Of a stretch of 52,793 nucleotides of DNA, positions 24,167 to 32,213 are shown one piece after another. Both the position numbers and the translations under genes were made by a program. The notes below the pieces were generated by a model, which saw nothing but the letters and a program-made list of their open reading frames with translations, was not told the DNA's origin and did not search any database. Each line of letters begins with the position of its first letter. The first letter of the stretch is position 1. The stretch comes from an uncultured Lachnospiraceae bacterium. Lineage in GTDB: Bacteria; Bacillota; Clostridia; Lachnospirales; Lachnospiraceae. The stretch covers positions 1-52,793 of the forward strand of contig CAMWKB010000007.1 of the NCBI GenBank assembly GCA_947174705.1, read 5' to 3'.

Positions 24167-25141
24167 TTAATTCTGCATCCTTATCTGTTCTTCATTAATA
24201 ACCGGATATCGTACAAGTCCGCTCTTTTCCAAATCCTCTCTATACATATCTACCGCGCATATCTGGTGGTTATCATAGGTTGTATAGTAAAAAATTCCTT
24301 TATCCACATTACAGCAAGAAGTATAAATAGTATACTTAAGGCTGCCTTCCGTAGTTTCGCAACAGCCTTTCTGCTGCTCTACAGAGTTAAGGATATGGAA
24401 AAACTGATTGACGCTTTCATTCTCCGAATCCCCGGAAACCGAGTTCATCTTGGTAAAAACAGCCCTGACAAAACGCGGTTGCGAAGCTAAACCACCCGGA
24501 AGTCCGATAGTTCCCATTCCCATGCTGTATGTCTGAAGTGACAGCTTATCACAAAAGCAATTCTGCGGCTGTTTAGGAGAAATCGCAATATAGTTATTAA
24601 GTGAAAACATCTGTTCAGGGAAAGTCGGGTTATTGGTAAGCACACCGACAGTATTATCATATACCTTAATCCCATCTTTTACGGATTCTACGGTAATAGC
24701 TTCTTTTCTGTCAGCTATAATCCAGTGAAGCTGTGCAATCGGAAGGCTTTCATCAAACGGTATTTCGATTAAATTCATACGTTCAATCAACTCTCTTGCT
24801 TCTTTTACACATGAGCATTGCCCAAGAATCCAGGGAATAAATTCAAACTGCGATATATTACACTTACCTTTCTCATCTTTTCTATAAAACGCATTTCCCA
24901 CGAAATTAAGCCCCGCCATCCCAAGGCCTTTTTCATTAATTGCATCATAATACAGAGGATAGTCTTTCATAACGCAGGCTACGCCAATCATCGCATAGTG
25001 TGTCTGCATGGACTCCACCTTCTTAAAATGAAACGGATAATTACGCGGCGTTATTACAACCTCTTCATTATATGACAAAGTATTATCTAACGTACGACCA
25101 AAATAAAAATCTTTTGTAAGATAAGTCGCTGCTGTACACAT
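24167..25141 (-). CDS. bsh: Choloylglycine hydrolase (bile salt hydrolase)
   Basis: Product of 324 aa, normal for the family. Cys2 right after Met is the N-terminal nucleophile of Ntn hydrolases. Arg16 and Asp19 lie in FGRTLDN. NEKGLGMAGLNF at about 88-99 is a hallmark block. Asn in VGVLTNNPTF (about 165-175) and Arg in SQPRFVRAVF fit the remaining active-site positions. There is no signal peptide, so it is cytoplasmic. It would split glycine or taurine from conjugated bile acids; a penicillin V acylase activity cannot be excluded by motif. The ribosome site is AGGAGG. Its promoter overlaps that of the divergent thiT transcript. Confidence 0.9.
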   Translation of the reverse strand: MCTAATYLTKDFYFGRTLDNTLSYNEEVVITPRNYPFHFKKVESMQTHYAMIGVACVMKDYPLYYDAINEKGLGMAGLNFVGNAFYRKDEKGKCNISQFEFIPWILGQCSCVKEARELIERMNLIEIPFDESLPIAQLHWIIADRKEAITVESVKDGIKVYDNTVGVLTNNPTFPEQMFSLNNYIAISPKQPQNCFCDKLSLQTYSMGMGTIGLPGGLASQPRFVRAVFTKMNSVSGDSENESVNQFFHILNSVEQQKGCCETTEGSLKYTIYTSCCNVDKGIFYYTTYDNHQICAVDMYREDLEKSGLVRYPVINEEQIRMQN

Positions 25142-25221
25142 ACTGACATACCTCCTATTACCATTCTACTGTAATGCAATTAAGCATGTTTTTATCTTAC
25201 CATGCTCATGATAATCTTTCA

Positions 25222-25250
25222 ATTATATAAGTCGGATTTACACTTGACAA
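25222..25250 (-). promoter_or_regulatory. Promoter of bsh
   Basis: On the minus strand TTGTCA (25250-25245), a 17-bp spacer and TATAAT (25227-25222). The -35 box is the complement of the -35 box used by the plus-strand promoter. Confidence 0.75.
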
Positions 25251-25272
25251 ATCCCCCTACTCCCCCTATATT
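25244..25272 (+). promoter_or_regulatory. Promoter of the thiT leader (module copy B)
   Basis: TTGACA at 25244-25249, a 17-bp C-rich spacer and TATATT at 25267-25272. Shares its -35 with the divergent bsh promoter. Confidence 0.75.
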
Positions 25273-25360
25273 AATATTACTAGGTAATTGCGAAAATTCT
25301 TCCAATGCCCAGAACTTATGACACAAACAGAAAATTTACTTCGTAAATTATCTGTAACAA
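25244..25360 (+). repeat. Promoter-leader module, copy B
   Basis: About 115 bp matching 11198-11316. The hairpin here is 25328-25354 with the same A-A mismatch and a CTTCG loop. It is followed not by a gene but by about 110 bp of GC-richer sequence and the TPP riboswitch. Confidence 0.7.
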
Positions 25361-25455
25361 AAGAAAGAGGTGAGTTCGCTCCCGCGGTCGAACCCCGTCT
25401 TTTGTTTATATCTCCTAAGTTCGTCCGCTTGGACACCCCCCCGCAACTATCTGGT
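25357..25455 (+). other. GC-rich structured leader segment before the TPP riboswitch
   Basis: ACAAAAGA (near 25357) and TCTTTTGT (near 25410) form an outer stem around two small hairpins, GAG-TTCG-CTC and CGG...CCG. A GTCC-GCTT-GGAC hairpin and a C7 run follow near 25424-25442. The stretch is richer in GC than its surroundings. It is not a recognisable tRNA or riboswitch. A GTG-started frame here lacks support. Confidence 0.4.
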
Positions 25456-25469
25456 AATACTAATTAAAT

Positions 25470-25561
25470 ACTCGCTAGGGGAGCACATCGCTGAGATTGA
25501 AATATGAAACATATTTCTAACCCTCACTACTTGACCCGGATAATACCGGCGTAAGGAAGCA
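25470..25561 (+). ncRNA. TPP riboswitch aptamer
   Basis: The thi-box core is present: CTAGGGGAGC, then GCTGAGA with an optional stem, ACCCTCACTACTTGACCCGG, and GATAATACCGGCGTAAGGAAGC. This binds thiamine pyrophosphate. It lies 116 bp upstream of thiT, with the expression platform at 25562-25676. Confidence 0.93.
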
Positions 25562-25646
25562 TAGCTTTTATTTTATGGGCAATGGGGTGAAAATTATTTT
25601 TTTACCTACAATCAACATTTACCTATAAAATAAAAATGATGTACTT

Positions 25647-25676
25647 CCTCCTTGCGCAAACGAAGGAGGTTTTTTT
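25647..25676 (+). terminator. Riboswitch terminator that also hides the thiT ribosome site
   Basis: CCTCCTT (25647-25653) pairs with AAGGAGG (25663-25669), followed by seven T directly before the ATG at 25677. The 3' arm is the Shine-Dalgarno sequence itself. Upstream, TTTTATTTTAT near 25565 and ATAAAATAAAA near 25624 can pair as part of the alternative fold. Confidence 0.85.
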
Positions 25677-26390
25677 ATGTCACTATTTCTAAACTATGAG
25701 GACGGTTATTACTCACTTACAAATGCAGGTTCAATTCTGGTCTTTGTAATAATTGCTGTCCTGATTCTACTGACTGCATTAGTCAAAAGCGGTGGGAAGT
25801 CTGATGAGCAAAGCGGTAAAGAGCAAAACAACGCTTCAAAAGCCTTTTCCACAAAACAGTTAGTCTTTTCTGCTGTTGCGGTTGCACTCGGTTTTGTCAC
25901 GTCCTATATCAAGGTTATACATATGCCTTGGGGAGGTTCCGTAACGCTGTGTTCAATGCTGTTCATCACCCTGATTGGCTACTGGTACGGGCCTAAAATC
26001 GGAATAAGCGCGGGCTTTGCCTACGGACTTCTGCAATTTGTACAGACCGGCAGTACTTATATTCTCTCACCGATTCAGGCGTGTATGGACTATATATTTG
26101 CTTTTGCGGCATTAGGCCTGTCAGGCTTCTTCCACAATAGGAAAAGCGGCCTTATAGAAGGTTACTTATTTGCCATTTTTATAAGAGGCGCCTTCCATTC
26201 GATTGGCGGTTACCTATACTGGATGGATTACATGCCGGACTTTTTCAAAAATCACAACCTTGGAGCAATCTATCCCATTGCCTACAACTACGCATATATC
26301 ATTGTTGAAGGCGTGTTAACAATCATTATCTTAATGCTCCCTCCGGTCCGGAACGTTATGGCAAGGGTAAAACGTATGGCCACAGAATAG
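25677..26390 (+). CDS. thiT: Thiamine transporter ThiT (ECF S component)
   Basis: Product of 237 aa with about six to seven membrane helices. The core from residue about 60 matches ThiT: HMPWGGSVTLCSMLFI (thiamine-pocket region), YWYGPKIGISAGFAYGLLQF, QACMDYIFAFAALGLSGFF, and a C-terminal conserved YNYAYIIVEG. An N-terminal extra helix plus charged linker (residues 1-58) is not typical of ThiT (about 190 aa). It binds thiamine and joins a shared ECF energising module encoded elsewhere. The upstream TPP riboswitch confirms the vitamin B1 role. Confidence 0.92.
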   Translation: MSLFLNYEDGYYSLTNAGSILVFVIIAVLILLTALVKSGGKSDEQSGKEQNNASKAFSTKQLVFSAVAVALGFVTSYIKVIHMPWGGSVTLCSMLFITLIGYWYGPKIGISAGFAYGLLQFVQTGSTYILSPIQACMDYIFAFAALGLSGFFHNRKSGLIEGYLFAIFIRGAFHSIGGYLYWMDYMPDFFKNHNLGAIYPIAYNYAYIIVEGVLTIIILMLPPVRNVMARVKRMATE

Positions 26391-26400
26391 GGTATGCTAA

Positions 26401-26440
26401 AAAGAGGGCGCTTCCTAATATGGAAATCGCCCTCTTTAAA
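26401..26440. terminator. Bidirectional terminator between thiT and the small protein gene
   Basis: AAAGAGGGCG (26401-26410) and CGCCCTCTTT (26428-26437) form a 10-bp stem. The genes converge here. Confidence 0.8.
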
Positions 26441-26466
26441 ATTCAATCACATACTACTCTTATGTA

Positions 26467-26901
26467 TTATGCCGTCATAAACATCTCATATGCCTGAATA
26501 GCTCTCTGCATCTGCGTTACATTAGCATTATTCCCGCTTTCGGCATTCTCGGCATCAAGATTTACTTTGGTATTCTCTGCTGTAGACTTAGCAGTCAGCT
26601 CACTAGTCTTAACCTCCGCTGCTTTATCCTGACTCTTCTCAGGCTCCAATCCATTTGGCATAATCTTTGCAGCACGGTTCTGCCCTTCCTGCATCTGTCT
26701 TGCAAGGATGCCTTCAAAATCTATCGTCTGCCCCTTCTTCAATGGATTCTGATTCTCCTGTGTAGCAGTCTGCGAATAATCTACTTTCTTATCCAGCACA
26801 TCGTCCGAAATTCTGGATAACTTATTCATACTCTTGGAAGTTACCGTATTAGGATTATATACATAAGTAGGGTAAACATTACCAATACCGCCTATTCTCA
26901 T
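26467..26901 (-). CDS. Small Asn/Glu/Lys-rich protein of unknown function
   Basis: Product of 144 aa, hydrophilic, no signal peptide. The ends look conserved in style: MRIGGIGNVYPTYVYN at the start and a helical MQRAIQAYEMFM at the end. The middle (about 35-120) is low-complexity, rich in Lys, Glu, Ala, Thr and Asn. The short C-terminal helix recalls small export-related or flagellar accessory proteins, but I cannot assign it. A promoter at 26929-26957 and GGAGG site support it as a real single gene. Confidence 0.7.
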   Translation of the reverse strand: MRIGGIGNVYPTYVYNPNTVTSKSMNKLSRISDDVLDKKVDYSQTATQENQNPLKKGQTIDFEGILARQMQEGQNRAAKIMPNGLEPEKSQDKAAEVKTSELTAKSTAENTKVNLDAENAESGNNANVTQMQRAIQAYEMFMTA

Positions 26902-26928
26902 GAGAACATTCCTCCTTTTCTATTCAAT

Positions 26929-26957
26929 AGTATAATCCTGCCCCTCATAAAATGCAA
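26929..26957 (-). promoter_or_regulatory. Promoter of the 144-aa protein
   Basis: On the minus strand TTGCAT (26957-26952), a 17-bp spacer and TATACT (26934-26929). Confidence 0.65.
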
Positions 26958-27003
26958 TCTATTTTTGAAATAACTAATGCAATTTAATAATTAAGCTACA
27001 GGA

Positions 27004-30000
27004 CTATTTCAATATCTCATCAAGCGTCTTAAATAAGTTATTAATATCAATCGGTTTGGCTATGTGACCGTTCATTCCGCACTTTAATGCATCCTTTTTG
27101 TCTTCTTCAAAGGCATTGGCTGTCATTGCTATAATCGGTATAGACGCCAGTTCCTTATTTTCAAGTTTACGAATCTCCTTGGTTGCCTCATATCCATTCA
27201 TTACGGGCATCTGTACGTCCATAAGCACTAACTGATAATATCCCGGCTCGGATTTCTCAAGCATCTCTACTGCCATCTTTCCATTATCCGCAACCTCGGT
27301 AGTAAAGCCTGCATCACCAAGAATTGCCGTAGCAATTTCCTGATTCATTTCCACATCCTCTGCCAGCAGAATACGTCCTGTACGTAATTTGATTGATTTT
27401 TCATCTTTATTCTGTTCTTTTGCTTCTTCCTTCTTTATAACCGAAGTTAAGCAATTTCTAAGCTCTGACATAAACAGTGGTTTAGAGCAAAATGCCTTAA
27501 CTCCGGCTTCCTTCGCTTCTTCTTCTATATCCATCCAGTCGTATGCGGTAAGGACAATAATCGGCGCTTTTCCGCCTGTTTCCTTCTTGATTCTTCTTGC
27601 CACCTCAACGCCGTTCATATCGGGCATGATCCAGTCTATAATATATACACTGTAATCATCGTCGCGCGTAATTGCCTGATGCGTCCGCAGCACCGCTTCT
27701 TTACCCGACAAAGTCCACTCCGCACGCAGTCCAAGCTGCCCCAGCATATAGGATACACTGTCACAGGTATTATAGTCATCATCCACTACCAATGCCCTGC
27801 AGTCCTTAAGCTCGGGTATTTCATGTGCTTCTTTTGCTCCGGAATAAAGACGGAACATAAATGATACAGTAAACTCCGAGCCTACTCCCATTTCACTTTG
27901 TACATCAATGGTTCCATTCATCATGTCCACAATGTTTTTGGTAATTGCCATTCCCAGTCCGGTTCCCTGAATTCCGCTGGTCGTAGCATTTTGTTCTCTC
28001 TCAAAAGGCTCGAAAATATGTTTTACAAATTCTTCACTCATACCAATTCCATTATCTTTGATATTGAACTCATAATTTGCATAACCATCCGGCGCTCCGG
28101 CTTTTTCCGTAATTCTCATACTGATAGTGCCGCCTGCACCAGTATATTTAACAGCATTGCTGAGAAGATTAAGAAGCACCTGATTAAGCCTTAACTTATC
28201 GCAGTAAATCTCTTCGTCAAAGACATCCACCGTATCAATCTGAAGCTCCATCTGCTTTGCATGTATATCCGCCTGTAAAATATTGCGGAGCCCTTTTAAA
28301 ATCTCCGAAAGACTGCAGGGTTTTTCCTCTAGATTTATCTTTCCGCTTTCAATACGGCTCATATCCAGAATATCATTTATCAGACTAAGCAGATGATTTC
28401 CGGATGTCATAATCTTCCGCAGGTATTCTTCTACCTGCTCTTTATTGTTAATATGCGTAATTGCAAGATTTGTAAAACCTACGATTGCATTCATAGGAGT
28501 ACGGATATCATGCGACATATTAGAAAGGAATGTACTCTTTGCCTTACTTGCCCTGTTTGCCTGTGAAAGCGCATCCTCAAGCAGAGTCTTTTGCTCCATC
28601 TCGTTACGGATTTCCCCGTCTACGCTGCGAAGTCCAAGTACGATTCCGTAATCCCCATCCGATTTTCCTGCCCGTACCACTTTCATCTGGTAATATGTCG
28701 TTTTTCCGTTTACAAGTGCGCGATAATTCACATAATGCTGTTTTTTCTGCAACATAACGCTTTTTAGCTGTCCCAAAGAAACGGCCTGACGCATCATTCC
28801 CTTGTCATCCTCAAAAACAAACTCCTGAATGTAGCGCCCCATACTTTCTTCAAGCGATATATTTCCATTAAAAATCAAATCCAGACTTTGCCTGTTCCTG
28901 TCACTGCTCTGAATAGGCATACCCATACCTGTGTTCAGATCAAAAAAGCAGACCAGACTGTAATCTATACTGAGCGCCTGTACAAGCTCCATATGGCGTC
29001 TTTGTTGCTTTTTCTCCTGCAGCTTTTGCGCAGTGAAGTCTAAAAGGAAACGCTGGCAGATCAATTTCCCGTTTTCCATCACCAGCTTAATATCGCCCAT
29101 AACATGAAGTATCTCACCGTCCTTATGCTGCACGCGATACTCCACGCTCACACTGTCCCCCTCTTTTTTCAAAGAATTTATACAATCGCGGAGTTTTTGC
29201 TTATCCTCATCTACAACGGAGCAGGCAATCAGATCAAAGCCTTCCGCCTCCAATTCTTTACGGGACCCAAATCCTAAGATTTTAAGCGCAGCCCTGTTTA
29301 TGCTAAGCAGCCTCGTTCCGTCCATTGTATGACGTATTACTCCACAATCTATTGTTGTGAAAATCGTCTCCAAAGTCCGGTTTTTCCTCGTCAGTTCCTC
29401 TTCATAAGCACGCTCCTGTGTCACGTCGATTGCTACGCCCACTGTTCCCATTACGCTGCCGTCAACGTCATAAAGAGGGGATTTATATGTGGTAAGCGTC
29501 CTTGGGCCGTCTCCGGTTGTAATTATTTCTTCGGATACAAAGGTCTGTTTCTTACTCATAACCTCATTTTCCGACTCAATGCAGGCAGGATCATCATGCT
29601 CAACATCCCAGATATAAGCGTGCCTCCTACCTTCTACCTGCTGCTTGGTCTTATTGACCGTTTTACAAAAACTGTCGTTTACTTTCTCATGTACGCCGTC
29701 CTTATCCTTGTACCAGATCAGATTAGGAACATGATTGATTGTAGCTTCCAGATACTGCATGGTCTGCCAGGAATCCATTTCCCTCTTGTAAGACTGCTGC
29801 CGCCTTAAAAAACGAAACCGTATCTCAGCATCAGACATAGGTAAAGTCCATACATCCTTAACCCCTGACAAATTATCTTCTATATATTCAAGCTGATTGC
29901 TATCTGCAATTAAAATTATCTCCGTTCCTTCTTTTTTAGACGGAACAAGAGCTTTTAGTGTCTCTTCTACATCCAGATTTTGTAAATTCACGAAAAATAC

Positions 30001-30147
30001 AGATGTTTTTTCTAAGTTCGACACTTCAGACACATCACCTTCATGAAATTCATGCGTAAAGTTTTCAAGCGCCGGCATTTCCTTAATAATTTCAAATGTC
30101 CTGCACTTATTACCTATTAAATGTAAATGAAGATGACAGTGGTACAT
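27004..30147 (-). CDS. Hybrid sensor histidine kinase with PAS and two receiver domains
   Basis: Product of 1047 aa from the ATG at 30147, which follows GGGAGGAATTGATC; the longer frame has no such site. No membrane segment, so a cytoplasmic sensor. Order: an N-terminal receiver-like domain without clear phospho-Asp (about 1-125), two to three PAS domains (about 130-480; LIWYKDKDGVHEKVNDSF, GVIRHTMDGTRLLSINRAALKILG), HisKA with SHDIRTPMNAIVGF (His about 545), HATPase (NAVKYT, DNGIGMS, GTGLGMAI), receiver 1 with YIIDWIMPDMNG (Asp about 838), and receiver 2 with LVLMDVQMPVMNG (Asp about 977). The output is probably by phosphotransfer or protein contact. It lies downstream of the HK-RR-ABC operon by 71 bp. 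Confidence 0.9.
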   Translation of the reverse strand: MYHCHLHLHLIGNKCRTFEIIKEMPALENFTHEFHEGDVSEVSNLEKTSVFFVNLQNLDVEETLKALVPSKKEGTEIILIADSNQLEYIEDNLSGVKDVWTLPMSDAEIRFRFLRRQQSYKREMDSWQTMQYLEATINHVPNLIWYKDKDGVHEKVNDSFCKTVNKTKQQVEGRRHAYIWDVEHDDPACIESENEVMSKKQTFVSEEIITTGDGPRTLTTYKSPLYDVDGSVMGTVGVAIDVTQERAYEEELTRKNRTLETIFTTIDCGVIRHTMDGTRLLSINRAALKILGFGSRKELEAEGFDLIACSVVDEDKQKLRDCINSLKKEGDSVSVEYRVQHKDGEILHVMGDIKLVMENGKLICQRFLLDFTAQKLQEKKQQRRHMELVQALSIDYSLVCFFDLNTGMGMPIQSSDRNRQSLDLIFNGNISLEESMGRYIQEFVFEDDKGMMRQAVSLGQLKSVMLQKKQHYVNYRALVNGKTTYYQMKVVRAGKSDGDYGIVLGLRSVDGEIRNEMEQKTLLEDALSQANRASKAKSTFLSNMSHDIRTPMNAIVGFTNLAITHINNKEQVEEYLRKIMTSGNHLLSLINDILDMSRIESGKINLEEKPCSLSEILKGLRNILQADIHAKQMELQIDTVDVFDEEIYCDKLRLNQVLLNLLSNAVKYTGAGGTISMRITEKAGAPDGYANYEFNIKDNGIGMSEEFVKHIFEPFEREQNATTSGIQGTGLGMAITKNIVDMMNGTIDVQSEMGVGSEFTVSFMFRLYSGAKEAHEIPELKDCRALVVDDDYNTCDSVSYMLGQLGLRAEWTLSGKEAVLRTHQAITRDDDYSVYIIDWIMPDMNGVEVARRIKKETGGKAPIIVLTAYDWMDIEEEAKEAGVKAFCSKPLFMSELRNCLTSVIKKEEAKEQNKDEKSIKLRTGRILLAEDVEMNQEIATAILGDAGFTTEVADNGKMAVEMLEKSEPGYYQLVLMDVQMPVMNGYEATKEIRKLENKELASIPIIAMTANAFEEDKKDALKCGMNGHIAKPIDINNLFKTLDEILK

Positions 30148-30218
30148 GATCAATTCCTCCCTACCATTTATAGCCGATATTTCCTCTATAACTATATTAA
30201 CAATTGTAAGAAAAAGTG

Positions 30219-31529
30219 TCAATATTCTTCATTTATTGCCCTCGAATACACCATACAGAAACTCATTCCGTCATCCTGTCTTTTTGCAAAAATATCTCCG
30301 CCCATTTTAAGCATGATCTGCCTGTTAATATAAAGCCCTAAACCGTTTCCCTGCTTATTATTTACATTACTCCCCCGATAAAAGCTGTCAAATAAGTGCG
30401 GCATCTCATTTTCGGGCACCATATTACCTGTGCTGTAGACTCTTATAATCTGGCAGTAATCCTCCTCGTAAAAATCTATGGCTATCTCCTTCCCGTCTCC
30501 GTATTTAAAAGCATTTTCCATAAGATTTTCCATTACCTCAAAGGCGCAGTCAATATCACCTTTTAATAACTTATTTTCATAACTTCCAATTAAAAAATCG
30601 GTCATAACAAGCCTGCATTCAGGCTCATAACACTCCCTTACTTTATCTATATAGTCTTTTAGATAAAACTCCGAATTTTCAACCTCAATCGTAAAAATAT
30701 TCTCGCTCGCCGTACTCATGATTTCTTTTACAAACTCCTCTATTTCACGCGCTTTATTCTCTATTTGCAAGGCTGCGTCCTGCTTTTGCCCATCAGACTC
30801 ATAAATCCCCTCACGAAGCGCCTTTGCGTACAATTTAATTGCGCTGAGCGGAATTTTAATGTCATGCGAAATCGATAAAAGCAACAGCTTTTTTTCTTTT
30901 TCAAGCCTAAGCTCATTACTTCTTGAAGCCTTCAAAGTATCCCTGAGCATTGCTATACCCCAGACGAATTTTCCAAAGAAGCGGCTTTTGCTTTCCTTAA
31001 GCTCTAACGACAGATGCCCTTTCGCCAATTCATAAGGCATTTCACTCAAAGTATTAAACGGCCCCAGAATTTTCTGTCTTATATACAACAGCACTGTCAT
31101 TGTTAAAAAAAACACAATGAACAGAAGCCCCTCTGCCGCCCATAGAAAAACGTCGCTTTTTTCTTCCGTAATATAATCAAACCTCACATAACCTATTATT
31201 TTCTCTCCTGCCACAAGCGGCTCCACCGTCATATTCACCCCGTTATGATTCCGGTAAAAATCCTGTACATCTTCCGCAGCTTCATACTCTGCTTCCTTAG
31301 TTCCATACTCTGCCGGCAAAAAGGAAACATCTTTAATATACTCTTTTCCACGCAAATCAGGCTTAGAAAACTCTCCGTCCTTTTCTAAGCCCTGCATGAT
31401 CTCATTAATTTCCACCTTATAGCTTAAATTCTCCCCCGTTCCTTTGTCCTGAAAAAAGAAGTATATAAATACTGCAATTATAAGATAAAAGAAAAAGGTC
31501 GCAGCTATAATTTTGTTATATTTCTTCAT
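30219..31529 (-). CDS. Membrane sensor histidine kinase
   Basis: Product of 436 aa. A helix at about 9-28 and another at about 130-150 enclose an extracytoplasmic sensor of about 100 residues (rich in Glu and Tyr). A linker follows, then HisKA with LLLSISHDIKIPLSAIKLYAKAL (His about 219), and the ATPase domain with N box ENAFKYGDG, and GNGLGLYINRQIMLKMGG. It should phosphorylate the response regulator whose gene overlaps it by 14 nt. The large external domain separates it from BceS-type kinases, which lack one. Confidence 0.9.
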   Translation of the reverse strand: MKKYNKIIAATFFFYLIIAVFIYFFFQDKGTGENLSYKVEINEIMQGLEKDGEFSKPDLRGKEYIKDVSFLPAEYGTKEAEYEAAEDVQDFYRNHNGVNMTVEPLVAGEKIIGYVRFDYITEEKSDVFLWAAEGLLFIVFFLTMTVLLYIRQKILGPFNTLSEMPYELAKGHLSLELKESKSRFFGKFVWGIAMLRDTLKASRSNELRLEKEKKLLLLSISHDIKIPLSAIKLYAKALREGIYESDGQKQDAALQIENKAREIEEFVKEIMSTASENIFTIEVENSEFYLKDYIDKVRECYEPECRLVMTDFLIGSYENKLLKGDIDCAFEVMENLMENAFKYGDGKEIAIDFYEEDYCQIIRVYSTGNMVPENEMPHLFDSFYRGSNVNNKQGNGLGLYINRQIMLKMGGDIFAKRQDDGMSFCMVYSRAINEEY

Positions 31530-32196
31530 ATTTATATCCTATGCCCCATACGGTTTGTATCCTTAACGGTTTCCTTGGATTTTCCTCTATTTTATCACGA
31601 AGCATTTTAATATGGACAGTCAATGTCTGGTTCTCACTGAAACTATCCGCCCCCCATATCCGGTTAAATAAATAGTCCTTATGCAAGGTTTTCCCCGGAT
31701 TTTCCACAAGCAACGTCAAAAGCTCATACTCCTTTACAGTCAGCGTAATTTTATTATTTTTAAAAAAGACCTGCTTTGCTTCTTTATCAATGGATATAGC
31801 GCCTGAGTGTATTACTGTATTTTCCTGCTTTAAACTATAATTACGCCGCATCAATGCCTTTATTTTAGCGCATAAGATATCCATATCTACAGGTTTTTCC
31901 ACGTAATCATCCGCCCCCTGTAAGAATCCGTTCATCTTATCCTCTTTATCCACCCTTGCGCTCAAAAACAGAATCGGCAGATTGCTTCTCTCCCTGACCC
32001 TTGCACAAAGTGCAAAACCATCCATTTCCGGCAGCGAGACATCCAAAATAATCAGCTTAACCTTCTCTTTTTCCAGAAACTCAAGCGCCTCCTCCCCGGA
32101 AAACACACCTTGCACCTTATATCCGTCTCTCTCCAGGAAAACCCGTATTAACCGGTTTAACTCCTCATAATCTTCTACTAATAAAATGTCTGTCAT
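31516..32196 (-). CDS. OmpR-family response regulator
   Basis: Product of 226 aa from the ATG at 32196 (GGAGA site); an ATG four codons earlier lacks one. Receiver domain about 1-115 with DILLVEDYEE, the phospho-Asp in LIILDVSLPEMDGF, and Lys in YVEKPVD. Winged-helix DNA-binding domain about 130-226 with SENQTLTVHIKMLRDKIEE and VWGIGYKYEE. It should bind direct repeats upstream of target genes, plausibly the permease promoter at the head of this operon. Confidence 0.93.
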   Translation of the reverse strand: MTDILLVEDYEELNRLIRVFLERDGYKVQGVFSGEEALEFLEKEKVKLIILDVSLPEMDGFALCARVRERSNLPILFLSARVDKEDKMNGFLQGADDYVEKPVDMDILCAKIKALMRRNYSLKQENTVIHSGAISIDKEAKQVFFKNNKITLTVKEYELLTLLVENPGKTLHKDYLFNRIWGADSFSENQTLTVHIKMLRDKIEENPRKPLRIQTVWGIGYKYEEI

Positions 32197-32213
32197 AACA
32201 ATCTCCAATGCTC

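Noticed and set aside
25370..25410. tRNA-like TCGAACCCC segment
   Set aside because: No acceptor stem, anticodon arm or CCA can be fitted; only a short resemblance to a T-loop.
25371..25510. GTG-started frame in the thiT leader
   Set aside because: It runs through the riboswitch aptamer and codes for a low-quality peptide; RNA structure explains the segment better.
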